Shown here piece by piece: positions 48,482 to 58,932 of a stretch of 58,932 nt of DNA. The notes under the pieces are model-generated. The model saw only the letters and a list, made by a program, of their open reading frames with translations, was not told where the DNA came from and did not search any database. Source of the stretch: Burkholderia latens (lineage in GTDB: Bacteria > Pseudomonadota > Gammaproteobacteria > Burkholderiales > Burkholderiaceae); contig NZ_CABVPL010000049.1 in the NCBI RefSeq assembly GCF_902499045.1, positions 1 through 58,932 on the forward strand, given 5' to 3'. Numbering within the stretch: the first letter of the stretch is position 1; each line of letters opens with the position of its first letter. Made by a program: the position numbers and the translations under genes.

Positions 48482-49255
48482 TCAGTGCGCGCCGGCCTTC
48501 GGCTTGCGCGGCGCCTTCTCGAACAGGCGATCGTAGAGCCAGCGCGGCAGCACGTGCAGCACCTTCGCGACGACGCCCATCTGCCACGGAATCACGCGAA
48601 ACGCGTGCTGCCGCGCGATCGCACGCGCGGCGCGGGCCGCGAAACGATCGGCGTCCATCAGGAACGGCATCCGGTAAGGGTTGTGCGCGGTCATCGGCGT
48701 GCGGATATAGCCGGGCGCGATCGTCACGACGCCGACGCCGGCCGGGCGCAGCTCGACGCGCAGCGCCTCCAGATACTTGATCGCGGCCGACTTCGACGCG
48801 CTGTACGCGCCGGAGCCGGGCAGCCCGCGCACGCCGGCGACGCTCGCGACGCCGACCAGCGTGCCGTGGCGCGCGGCCGTCATCGGGCCGACGAACGGCT
48901 CGAACGTCGCGACCATCCCGTAGTAGTTGACGTCCATCACGTCGCGGAACGTCGCGAGATCGCCCTGGCCCGTGACGGCGCCCTGGCTGATGCCCGCATT
49001 CGCGATCACGACGTCGGGGCAGCCGTGCGCGGCGATGAACGACGCGGCGGCCGTCGCGAGCGCATCGGCGTCGCGCACGTCGGCGGAGTAGACGGAAACG
49101 GACAGCTTCGGGAAGCGACGCGCGAACGCATCGAGCGCATCGGTGCGGCGCGCGACGAGGGCGAGCGTGGCGCCCTGGCGCGCGTATTCGTCGGCCAACG
49201 CGAGGCCGAGGCCGCTCGACGCGCCGGTGATGAAGACCTTCAGCGGAGTAGTCAT
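48482..49255 (-). CDS. SDR family oxidoreductase
   Basis: A 257-residue short-chain dehydrogenase. The cofactor motif is TGASSGLGLA at residues 10-19. VIANAGIS near 83 is the NAG segment. The active site is VGVASVAGVRG with YSASKSAAIKYL (Tyr near 150, Lys near 154), and PGYIRTPMTAHN follows. It has a hydrophobic C-terminal extension with VLHVLPRWLYDRLF, which may touch the membrane. It lies 19 bp after dsbA on the same strand, at the end of the argS-SPOR-dsbA-SDR run. Substrate unknown. Confidence 0.87.
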   Translation of the reverse strand: MTTPLKVFITGASSGLGLALADEYARQGATLALVARRTDALDAFARRFPKLSVSVYSADVRDADALATAAASFIAAHGCPDVVIANAGISQGAVTGQGDLATFRDVMDVNYYGMVATFEPFVGPMTAARHGTLVGVASVAGVRGLPGSGAYSASKSAAIKYLEALRVELRPAGVGVVTIAPGYIRTPMTAHNPYRMPFLMDADRFAARAARAIARQHAFRVIPWQMGVVAKVLHVLPRWLYDRLFEKAPRKPKAGAH

Positions 49256-49274
49256 GCCGGCGCGCGGGCGGGGA

Positions 49275-49916
49275 TCAGAGCTTCTTGTCCTGGACTTGCT
49301 TCACGAGGTAGTCGAGCACCTGCGCGGTACCCGGGATGCTGTTCGTGTAAGCCGGGCCCGTCTTGTACTTGCCCTGGACGACGACCGTCGGCACGCCGTC
49401 GATCGCGTAGTTCTTCAGCAGCTCGGCCGACTGCTTGACCTGACCCTGCACGCTGAACGAGTTGTACGCGTCCATGAACTGCTTCTTGTCGACGCCCTGC
49501 GTCGCGAGGAAGTCGGCCTGCGCCTGCGGCGTCAGCAGGTAGTTCTTCTGCTTGTGGATCGCGTTGAAGATCGCCGGCGTGACCTTCTCCGAGATGCCGA
49601 GCGCGGACACCGCGTAGAACAGCTTCGAGTGCGGAATGAAATCGTCACGGAATGCGACCGGCACGCGCTTGAAGTCGATGTTGTTGCCTTGCTTCTTCAC
49701 CCACGCCTCGATCGTCGGCTCGAATTCGTAGCAGTGCGGGCAGCCGTACCAGAAGAATTCGATGACCTCCACCTTGCCGGCCGGCGCGGACACCGGCTGC
49801 AGCGACTTCATCACCTCGAAGTCCTTGCCGGACGCCGGTGCGGCCGGCGATGCCTGGGCTAAGCCGGCGGCGGCCAGACCCAGGGACAGAAGGAGCGTGC
49901 TAAGCAGTTTTTTCAT
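49275..49916 (-). CDS. dsbA: Thiol:disulfide interchange protein DsbA
   Basis: A 213-residue periplasmic oxidase that introduces disulfides in exported proteins. A signal peptide covers MKKLLSTLLLSLGLAAAGLA, cleaved near AQA-SPA. The active site CPHC is at 59-62 in FFWYGCPHCYEF, and the cis-proline loop is GVPTVVV near 176. A helical insert separates them. It is the general form found in beta-proteobacteria. It follows the SPOR gene by 69 bp on the same strand. Confidence 0.95.
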   Translation of the reverse strand: MKKLLSTLLLSLGLAAAGLAQASPAAPASGKDFEVMKSLQPVSAPAGKVEVIEFFWYGCPHCYEFEPTIEAWVKKQGNNIDFKRVPVAFRDDFIPHSKLFYAVSALGISEKVTPAIFNAIHKQKNYLLTPQAQADFLATQGVDKKQFMDAYNSFSVQGQVKQSAELLKNYAIDGVPTVVVQGKYKTGPAYTNSIPGTAQVLDYLVKQVQDKKL

Positions 49917-49985
49917 GTTGTGAACGTCGAATCAGTTGCTCGGGTTACGAAACGTAACGGAATCTGCGTGGGCGCGGCCGGTTGC

Positions 49986-50876
49986 TTACTGCTTCGTGAA
50001 ACGGATCACCGCCGTGTCGACACCTGCATCGGACAGGCGCTGACGGGCCGAGTTCATATCCTCGAATTTCGAGAACGGGCCGACGCGCACGCGGAAGTAG
50101 GTCACGCCGCTGACGTCGCGCTTCGACACCTTCGATTCGAAGCCCTGGAAGCCGAGGCGCGCACGCTGCTGCTCGGCGTCGCTTTCCGTCTTGTACGCGC
50201 CGACCTGCAGGAAGTAGCCGGTGTTCGCGTCGTTCGCGGTCGGCGGCTTCGCTGCCGCGGCGGCCGTGGCCGACGACGTCGGCTTCGGCGTGTTGTTCGC
50301 CAGTTGCTGTTGCTGCTGCTTTTGCGCGGCAGCCTGCTGCGCCTGCTTCTGCGCGGCGAAGCGCGCGAGGTCGTCCTCGCCGCCTTGCTGTTGTTGCTGT
50401 GCCTGCTGCGTCTTCTTCGGCGGCGGCGTGGTGTCGGCCGGCTTCGGCGCGACGGCGACGCCGTTGCCCGACGACGCGTTGTTCGAAGCGGTGGTGTTGT
50501 TCGAGCCGCTGGAGCCGTTCGCATTGCCCGACGGCGGCACTTCGACGATCTGCGGCTCGGGCAGCAGGCCGCCCTGGGTCTGGTTCGCGGCCTGGCCGGG
50601 CGCGGTATTGGGCGGCGCGGACTGCGCGGCCTGCGGCACCGGCTGGCCGGGCGTCTTGCCCTGCAGCGCGCGGTTCGGATCGAACTGCTGTGGCTGACTC
50701 GCGCCGCTGTCGGCCGGCGGCGGCGCGACCTTCGACACGAACGGCGACGGCGAACGCGTGATGTAGAGCGCCACCACCACCGCGATCGCGAGGCCGACGA
50801 TCAGGCCCAGCACGATTCCAAGAAATGTCCCTCCGGCTTGTTTCGATTGCTTCGAAGTTCGGCGTGGTTGTGCCAT
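49986..50876 (-). CDS. SPOR-domain protein (FtsN-like)
   Basis: A 296-residue bitopic inner-membrane protein. A short basic cytoplasmic tail (MAQPRRTSKQSKQ) and one membrane helix at about 17-39 are followed by a long Pro/Gln/Ala/Asn-rich periplasmic linker with poly-Gln runs. A SPOR domain sits at about 222-293 (YFLQVGAYKTESDAEQQRAR to GPFSKFEDMNSARQRL). SPOR binds denuded septal glycan, so a role in cell division like FtsN is likely. ATG 50876 is preferred over one six codons earlier because it places the basic tail directly. It lies 96 bp after argS. Confidence 0.9.
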   Translation of the reverse strand: MAQPRRTSKQSKQAGGTFLGIVLGLIVGLAIAVVVALYITRSPSPFVSKVAPPPADSGASQPQQFDPNRALQGKTPGQPVPQAAQSAPPNTAPGQAANQTQGGLLPEPQIVEVPPSGNANGSSGSNNTTASNNASSGNGVAVAPKPADTTPPPKKTQQAQQQQQGGEDDLARFAAQKQAQQAAAQKQQQQQLANNTPKPTSSATAAAAAKPPTANDANTGYFLQVGAYKTESDAEQQRARLGFQGFESKVSKRDVSGVTYFRVRVGPFSKFEDMNSARQRLSDAGVDTAVIRFTKQ

Positions 50877-50972
50877 TGCTTGAGTCACCTGCAAAAAGAA
50901 TCGTGAAAAGGCCGGGACGGCCGCCCGACGGCGGCCGCTGCCGCGGCCATTCGCTGCCCCGGTCCGGGCTGC

Positions 50973-52754
50973 TTACATCTTGGCGGGCGCGGACACGCCG
51001 AGCACCGTCAGGCCATTCTCGAGCACCTGCCGGGTGGCGGCGAGCAGCGCGGCGCGCGCGTTGCGCGGCGCTTCGTCGTCGACCAGCACGCGCTCCGCAT
51101 TGTAGAACGAGTGGAATTCACCAGCGAGATCGCGCAGGTAGAACGCGACCGCGTGCGGCGCCAGTTCGTTCGCCGCGTGCGTGAGCATGTCCGGATATTC
51201 GGCCAGCTTCTGCATCAGCGACACGGCCTGCGCGCTCGTGAGCTGCGACAGATCGGCGCCCGGCAGTTGCGCGACGTCGACGTTGTAGCGTGCCTTCAGT
51301 TCGTTGAGCACCGAGCAGATCCGCGCATGCGCGTACTGGACGTAATAGACCGGGTTCTCGTCGTTCTGTTTCAGCGCGAGGTCGATGTCGAACACGAACT
51401 CGGTGTCGGCCTTGCGCGAGATCAGGAAGAAGCGCACCGCGTCGCGGCCGCGCGTGATGGTGGCCTCGTCGATCAGGTCGGGGGCCGCTTCCTGGCCCGG
51501 CGCCGCGCCGCCCGACCATTCGATCAGGTCGCGCACCGTCACGTAGCTGCCCGCGCGCTTCGACAGCTTCACTTCCTGGCCGTCGCGCATCACGGTGACC
51601 ATCTTGTGCAGCACGTAGTCGGGATAGCCCTTCGGGATGCCGATGTGCAGACCCTGCAGGCCGGCGCGCACGCGCGCGATCGTGCCGTGGTGGTCCGAGC
51701 CCTGGATGTTGATCACCTTCGTGAAGCCGCGCTCCCATTTCGTCACGTGATACGCGACGTCCGGCACGAAGTACGTGTACGTGCCGTCCGACTTGCGCAT
51801 CACGCGATCCTTGTCGTCGCCTTCGTCGGTCGTGCGCAACCACAGCGCGCCGTCCTGCTCGTACGTCATGCCGGCCTTGACCAGCGCGTCGACCGTCTTC
51901 TCGACCCGGCCTTCGCTGTACAGCGACGATTCGAGGTAGTACTGGTCGAATTTCACGCCGAACGCCTGCAGGTCCATGTCCTGCTCGTGCCGCAGGTACG
52001 CGACCGCGAACTTGCGGATCGCGTCGAGATCGTCGATGTCGCCCGCGCCCGTGACCGGCTCGCCGTCCTTCGCCGCGACCGTCTCGCGGTTCAGGTAGTC
52101 GCGCGCGATGTCGGCGATGTATTCGCCGTTGTACGCGGCTTCCGGCCAGCCCGCGTCGCCCGGCTTCAGTCCGCGTGCGCGCGCCTGCGTCGAGATCGCG
52201 AGGTTGGCGATCTGCACGCCGGCGTCGTTGTAGTAGAACTCGCGGTGCACCGCGTAGCCCTGGCTCGCGATCACGTTCGCGAGCACGTCGCCGAGTGCCG
52301 CCTGGCGGCCATGGCCGACGTGCAGCGGGCCGGTCGGGTTCGCGGACACGAATTCGAGCAGCACCTGCTTGCCCTTTTCGCGGTCGGACGTGCCAAATGC
52401 GCGGCCCTGCGCGAACACGGCGCCGATCACCGCCTGCTTCGCGGCGGCGGTGAGGCGCAGGTTGATGAAGCCGGGGCCCGCGATTTCGGCCGCATCGACG
52501 AGGCCTTGCGCGGCCGGCTGCGCCGTCAGCGCGGCGACGATCTTCTCGGCGAGCTGGCGCGGGTTCGTGCCGAGCGGCTTGGCGAGCTGCATCGCGACGT
52601 TGCACGCGACGTCGCCATGCGCGGCGACCTTCGGGCGCTCGAGCGTGATGGCGGGGGCGACGAACGCTGCGTCGGCGCCTTTCAGCGCGTGTGCGACCTG
52701 CGTGACGCTATCCGCGAGCAGGGCTTCGAGGGTCTGTTTGTGTGCTGGCAGCAT
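50973..52754 (-). CDS. argS: Arginyl-tRNA synthetase
   Basis: A 593-residue class I aminoacyl-tRNA synthetase. The Add1 N-terminal domain covers about 1-110. The HIGH-type motif is HVGHG in [14 protein letters not shown] near 140. The KMSK-equivalent is [11 protein letters not shown], and the anticodon-binding DALR domain occupies the last 130 residues. It charges tRNA-Arg. It is the first gene of the argS-SPOR-dsbA-SDR run and is divergent to the DUF1840 gene. Confidence 0.96.
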   Translation of the reverse strand: MLPAHKQTLEALLADSVTQVAHALKGADAAFVAPAITLERPKVAAHGDVACNVAMQLAKPLGTNPRQLAEKIVAALTAQPAAQGLVDAAEIAGPGFINLRLTAAAKQAVIGAVFAQGRAFGTSDREKGKQVLLEFVSANPTGPLHVGHGRQAALGDVLANVIASQGYAVHREFYYNDAGVQIANLAISTQARARGLKPGDAGWPEAAYNGEYIADIARDYLNRETVAAKDGEPVTGAGDIDDLDAIRKFAVAYLRHEQDMDLQAFGVKFDQYYLESSLYSEGRVEKTVDALVKAGMTYEQDGALWLRTTDEGDDKDRVMRKSDGTYTYFVPDVAYHVTKWERGFTKVINIQGSDHHGTIARVRAGLQGLHIGIPKGYPDYVLHKMVTVMRDGQEVKLSKRAGSYVTVRDLIEWSGGAAPGQEAAPDLIDEATITRGRDAVRFFLISRKADTEFVFDIDLALKQNDENPVYYVQYAHARICSVLNELKARYNVDVAQLPGADLSQLTSAQAVSLMQKLAEYPDMLTHAANELAPHAVAFYLRDLAGEFHSFYNAERVLVDDEAPRNARAALLAATRQVLENGLTVLGVSAPAKM

Positions 52755-52955
52755 GCTGGTAGAAGGCTTCGTTGGTGGCGGCCGGAAACGCCGGCCGGCC
52801 GGCGCGCTTTTTAAGCGCGCGTTTCAGGGATCGCAGAATTTTAACAGGTGCTAATATGCCGCTCAGGCGCCCCGCGTCCGCGAGGCCGGACGCCGGCCTG
52901 CCGGCGTCCCCCCAACCGCGCCGCGCAGGCACAACAAGATGAAAAGGGAATTGTC

Positions 52956-53279
52956 ATGATTACGTTCAAGAGCAAGGCGGCACAGGATCTCGACGTGCTG
53001 AAGGATTTCGCCGTATACGTGCTGGGCCTCGTCGGCAAGCAGCTGGGCGAACGCGGCGTGATTACGCACGACGAACTGGACCACGCGATCGCGAAGCTGG
53101 AAGGCGCGGTCGCGCAGGCCAAGCAGGAGCGCGCCGAGCACGCGGGCCATTTCCACGAAGACGATGCGGACCACGCGCACCACGAAGTGCCGCCGAGCCT
53201 CGCGCAGCGCGTCGCCCCGTTCCTCACGATGCTTCGCGAAGCGAAGGCCGGGCAGGCTGACGTGCATTGGGGCTTCTGA
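52956..53279 (+). CDS. DUF1840 family protein
   Basis: A 107-residue cytoplasmic protein of the DUF1840 family, found mainly in beta-proteobacteria. It begins MITFKSKAAQDLDVLKDFA and has a His/Asp/Glu-rich middle (HFHEDDADHAHHE, about 70-83) that could bind metal. The end is VAPFLTMLREAKAGQADVHW. I used ATG 52956 with AAGGGA upstream. Function is unknown. A bidirectional terminator follows, facing metH. Confidence 0.85.
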   Translation: MITFKSKAAQDLDVLKDFAVYVLGLVGKQLGERGVITHDELDHAIAKLEGAVAQAKQERAEHAGHFHEDDADHAHHEVPPSLAQRVAPFLTMLREAKAGQADVHWGF

Positions 53280-53311
53280 TCAGGCGAATGCAGAAGGTTC
53301 GGTAAGACGAG

Positions 53312-53338
53312 AAAAAGCCCGCACGATGCGGGCTTTTT
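53312..53338. terminator. Bidirectional Rho-independent terminator (DUF1840/metH)
   Basis: AAAAAGCCCGCA and TGCGGGCTTTTT form a perfect 12-bp stem around CGA, with a T run on each strand. It lies between the convergent DUF1840 gene and the second methionine synthase gene and serves both. Confidence 0.93.
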
Positions 53339-53386
53339 GATTCGTCTGATCAAATGACGGGCGAACGGCGCCCGTCGCGTGCGCGG

Positions 53387-56104
<2,718 letters not shown>

Positions 56105-56146
56105 GGCGGTGCGAATTCGTGTGATGTGGGGCGTTGAGGCTATCGG

Positions 56147-57214
56147 TCAGGCGGCGTCGCTGTACTGGCTCGGCCAGCGGCGCGGTTTCACGTCGGCGAG
56201 CGCCTTCGCGATCTCGGCGATGTGTTCGGGCGTCGTGCCGCAGCAGCCGCCCGCGAGGTTCACGAGCCCGGCCTGCGCGAATTCCTTCAGCAGGCCCGAC
56301 GTGACGTCCGGCGTCTCGTCGAAACCGGTGTCGCTCATCGGGTTCGGCAGGCCCGCGTTCGGGTAGCACGACACGTAGGTGTCGCACAGCTTCGCGAGCT
56401 CGGCGATGTACGGGCGCATCAGCGCCGCGCCGAGCGCGCAGTTCAGGCCGAACGTGAGCGGCTTCGCGTGACGCAGCGAATTCCAGAACGCCTCGACCGT
56501 CTGGCCCGACAGGATGCGGCCCGACGCGTCGGTCACGGTGCCCGAGATCATGATCGGAAGGCGCTCGCCGGTGTTCTCGAACAGCTCGTCGAGTGCGAAC
56601 AGCGCCGCCTTCGCGTTCAGCGTGTCGAAGATCGTCTCGACGAGGAACAGGTCGACGCCGCCGTCGAGCAGCGCCTTCGCCTGCTGGTAGTACGCGTCGC
56701 GCAGCTCGTCGAACGTGACGTTGCGCGCGCCCGGGTCGTTGACGTCCGGCGAGATGCTCGCCGTCTTCGGCGTCGGCCCGATCGCGCCGGCGACGAAGCG
56801 CGGCTTGTCGGGCGTCGCATACTTGGCGGCGGACGCGCGCGCGAGCCGCGCCGATTCGACGTTCATCTCGACGACGAGGTCTTCCATCCCGTAGTCGGCC
56901 TGCGCGACCGTCGTCGCGCCGAACGTGTTCGTTTCGACGATGTCCGCGCCGGCCGCGAAGTATTGATCGTGGATCTCGCTGATGATCTGCGGCTGCGTGA
57001 GCGACAGCAGTTCGTTGTTGCCCTTGATGTCGCGCGGGAAGTCCTTGAAGCGCTCGCCGCGATACGCGGCCTCGTCGAGCTTGTAGCGCTGGATCATCGT
57101 GCCCATCGCGCCGTCGAGGATCAGGATGCGCGATTTCAGCAGCGCGGGCAGTTCGGCGCCGCGCGTGTAGCGCGCGTCGAGCGGGGCGGAAGCGGCGAGA
57201 GGGGTCGCAGACAT
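56147..57214 (-). CDS. metH: Methionine synthase, homocysteine-binding module
   Basis: A 355-residue homocysteine S-methyltransferase domain that equals the N-terminal module of E. coli MetH. It shows [20 protein letters not shown] near 30, ETNTFGATT near 95, a first zinc cysteine in [12 protein letters not shown] near 257, and the pair in [13 protein letters not shown] near 324. It binds and activates homocysteine with zinc and must work with the downstream gene product. A TACAAT (57247-57252) 33 bp before the ATG is a likely -10, so the leader is short. Confidence 0.9.
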   Translation of the reverse strand: MSATPLAASAPLDARYTRGAELPALLKSRILILDGAMGTMIQRYKLDEAAYRGERFKDFPRDIKGNNELLSLTQPQIISEIHDQYFAAGADIVETNTFGATTVAQADYGMEDLVVEMNVESARLARASAAKYATPDKPRFVAGAIGPTPKTASISPDVNDPGARNVTFDELRDAYYQQAKALLDGGVDLFLVETIFDTLNAKAALFALDELFENTGERLPIMISGTVTDASGRILSGQTVEAFWNSLRHAKPLTFGLNCALGAALMRPYIAELAKLCDTYVSCYPNAGLPNPMSDTGFDETPDVTSGLLKEFAQAGLVNLAGGCCGTTPEHIAEIAKALADVKPRRWPSQYSDAA

Positions 57215-57523
57215 GGCGGAAGACGGGCGAAGACGGGAAAACCGTCATTGTAGCCGGTGCGCCGGTGCGCCGCCCGGCCTTGCGCGGCGCGTGGCCGCGC
57301 AGCGCGGCCTGCGCGTGGCGCGCCCGTTGCGCCGTTGCCGCGTGCGAAGCCGTGCCCCCACGACGCTTGCGTTCGAGCGTTGCCCGCGCAACGAACGCGC
57401 GCGGGCCGGAACCAAACGAAAACCCCCGCCCGGCGAACCGGGGCGGGGGCTTGGATCGGAGTGCTCGCGATGCCGCGCAAGCGCGCGGCGAACGGCCCGG
57501 CGCTCGGCCGGGCCGCAAGGTCG
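57215..57523. other. Spacer upstream of metH
   Basis: About 310 bp with the probable metH -10 and, at its far end, the terminator of the DUF3567 gene. The middle is repetitive GC-rich sequence with overlapping GCGC palindromes. No gene or riboswitch could be supported. Confidence 0.55.
57419..57450 (-). terminator. Rho-independent terminator after DUF3567 gene
   Basis: On the minus strand CCCCCGCCCCGG and CCGGGCGGGGG pair with one bulged C around a TTCG loop, followed by TTTT. It separates the DUF3567 gene from metH. Confidence 0.85.
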
Positions 57524-57781
57524 TCAGTGCAGCACGACCGGCATCATCATCAGGCTGTCGAATTGTCCGAGGAACTCGTCGACTTCGTCGAGCGACGGTT
57601 CATCTTCGATCAGCTGCTTCACGTGTGCGCGGAACCGCTCGGCGAGCTCGCCGTCGATGAAGATCTCGCGCTGCGCGTTCTTGTCGACGATTTCATATCC
57701 GCCGGCGTTCATCAGATGGTGTCCGGCCTGCGGCGCAAATTCGACGACGCAGTAATTGGGGCTGTTGTAGATCATTTGCAT
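57524..57781 (-). CDS. DUF3567 family protein
   Basis: An 85-residue cytoplasmic protein of the DUF3567 family, restricted mainly to beta-proteobacteria. It begins MQMIYNSPNYCVVEFAPQAG and has GYEIVDKNAQREIFIDGELA and DEVDEFLGQFDSLMMMPVVL, which I recognise as family-typical. Function is unknown. ATG 57781 has AGGAG upstream. A possible promoter (TTGATA near 57922, GATACA near 57899, 17 bp apart on the minus strand) and a strong terminator suggest it is transcribed alone. Confidence 0.88.
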   Translation of the reverse strand: MQMIYNSPNYCVVEFAPQAGHHLMNAGGYEIVDKNAQREIFIDGELAERFRAHVKQLIEDEPSLDEVDEFLGQFDSLMMMPVVLH

Positions 57782-58023
57782 GGCGGCACTCCTCTTCGCA
57801 GTGGCATCTGGCCTTGTTGTCCCGTAGGTGGGGCAGGCCTGGCCGGTTTCAAGGGGCTTGCGCTGCACACCCCGTTCTCCCGTTTGCGTGGGGTGTATCG
57901 GTTAGAAGCCGATGTCTATCAAACGTTCCTATTGTGATCCGGTGCACTGAAATAGTTGTTAAAGAGTGTCATCGGCCATTTTGGCCGGTTCTTTAATCGG
58001 TCGAAATTGCCGATTCGTCGATT

Positions 58024-58932
58024 TCACGGTGTGGAAGGCGACGACGCGGGCGCCTGCACCGCGGGCGGCTGCACGGGTTGTGCCTGCTCCGCGAGCGGCG
58101 CCGGCGCTGGCGCTGACGCCGGCGTCGTGGCGGCAGGCGCCGATGCCGGCGCATCCGCCGTTCCTCGTGCCGGCGCCGCATCGGCCGGTGCGCCCGGCGG
58201 GGCGAGCGGGCCGTGCCACAGCAGCTCGATCTGCGCGCCGTTCGGTTCCGATTGTACGAGCCGCGCAGGCAGCCAGCCGAGCGACGGCGCGAGCCACATG
58301 TCGATGCGCCGCGTGTCGCCCTCGCGGCGCGGCAGCCGCATGAAGTGGCGGGCGCGCACGATGCCGGCTTGCGTCTGCACGTCCTCGTCGCCGATCACCG
58401 TGATCGGCCAGGTTTCGCCGCTGTTGTTGTCGATCACGAAGAACTGCTGCGTGACGCCCGGCTTGTACGCGGACGGATTGCCGCGCACGAGCCCCGACAG
58501 CTGCATCAGCATGCTGAAGCGATCCTGCACGCCGTCGGGCAGCGGCGCGTTGTTCGGCGTGCGCGTGAACACGACCTGGCGGATCTCGCGATTGAAGATC
58601 GCGATGTCCTCGGGCCGCTTGCCGCGCTTTTCCACGTAACGGTCGGGGGCGACGCCGAACGCATCGATGCGGCCTTCGCTGCGATACGCGAACGGACCGA
58701 CGAACGGCACGGGCATCGATACCGACAGATCGTATGCGTGCCCGTCGGTGCGCCAGTGGATCGTGCCGATCATGTTCTGCATCCCGTTGTAGAAGGTGTC
58801 GTACTGCAGGTCGCCGGACGGCGGCACCGAGAACTTCACGCCGCTCGTCGCGGGGCCCGGCGTCGCGGCGCTGCCTGTGCCGGCCGCGGACGCCGCCTGC
58901 GCGCCCGACGCCCCCGACGCGCCGGCCGTGCC
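58024..58932 (-). CDS. DUF3108 domain protein, 5' end cut by window edge
   Basis: At least 302 residues of a minus-strand protein that continues past the right edge. The visible part starts in an Ala/Gly/Ser-rich linker. A DUF3108-type beta domain follows (GDLQYDTFYNGMQNMIGTIH, YRSEGRIDAFGVAPDRYVEK, FVIDNNSGETWPITVIGDED, DMWLAPSLGWLPARLVQSEP). The tail is about 70 residues of Ala/Pro repeats. DUF3108 proteins are usually exported. A signal or membrane anchor would be beyond the window. A GTG near 58839 could be mistaken for a start, but the frame is open through the edge. Confidence 0.8.
   Translation of the reverse strand, partial: GTAGASGASGAQAASAAGTGSAATPGPATSGVKFSVPPSGDLQYDTFYNGMQNMIGTIHWRTDGHAYDLSVSMPVPFVGPFAYRSEGRIDAFGVAPDRYVEKRGKRPEDIAIFNREIRQVVFTRTPNNAPLPDGVQDRFSMLMQLSGLVRGNPSAYKPGVTQQFFVIDNNSGETWPITVIGDEDVQTQAGIVRARHFMRLPRREGDTRRIDMWLAPSLGWLPARLVQSEPNGAQIELLWHGPLAPPGAPADAAPARGTADAPASAPAATTPASAPAPAPLAEQAQPVQPPAVQAPASSPSTP

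Noticed and set aside
57215-57420. Cobalamin or SAH riboswitch upstream of metH
   Set aside because: The probable -10 lies 33 bp before the start codon, so the leader is too short, and no B12-box-like sequence was found.
57964-58000. Terminator for the DUF3108 gene
   Set aside because: A CGGCCA/TGGCCG hairpin is present, but no T run follows on the minus strand.

Overview
The window looks like a piece of the main chromosome of a Burkholderia species, most likely of the Burkholderia cepacia complex. The whole stretch is very GC-rich with strong G/C third-position bias. Many products match Burkholderia-typical forms: a KirBac1.1-like potassium channel, AceK, DUF3567 and DUF1840 proteins, a bioAFDB operon, an argS-SPOR-dsbA-SDR run, and a methionine synthase carried as two adjacent genes. 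No rRNA, tRNA, intact transposase or CRISPR array was seen. Everything here is read by eye; no search was run.

Layout. 1-4.2 kb: start of a GhrA-type reductase (cut by the window edge), a VOC protein, an RBBP9-type hydrolase, a Tat-exported phospholipase C and a small lipoprotein. 4.7-8.7 kb: a paoABC-type periplasmic molybdenum aldehyde oxidoreductase. 8.7-16.4 kb: a LysR/glutathione-transferase divergent pair sharing a perfect palindrome, a Fur-boxed TonB siderophore receptor, an MFS/LysR divergent pair and a DapA-family aldolase. 16.9-20.8 kb: sulfate-binding protein, KirBac channel, a second glutathione transferase and a hexapeptide acetyltransferase.

20.8-24.5 kb is the accessory part. 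A lower-GC two-gene insert encodes a transglycosylase-like/LysM protein, broken by a one-base frameshift in a G5 run, followed by an overlapping secreted LprI/DUF1311 protein. I read it as a candidate cell-wall effector and immunity pair. On one side lies the intact acetyltransferase followed by a 56-bp repeat. On the other lies a decayed copy of the same acetyltransferase 3' end followed by the same repeat, and then about 1.5 kb of further copies. These run at roughly 90-bp period, with a middle block inverted. This array is the most unusual structure in the window.

24.5-58.9 kb is mostly housekeeping: fused indolepyruvate:ferredoxin oxidoreductase, CPA1 Na+/H+ antiporter, an EAL phosphodiesterase, CutC, the biotin operon bioA-bioF-bioD-bioB with a terminator, an exported hydrolase, a YchJ-like protein, SDR enzymes, a beta carbonic anhydrase, AceK, an MBL-fold hydrolase, an ABC-F ATPase, a peptide-binding protein, DsbA, an FtsN-like SPOR protein, ArgS, DUF1840, the two-part MetH, DUF3567 and a DUF3108 protein cut by the right edge.
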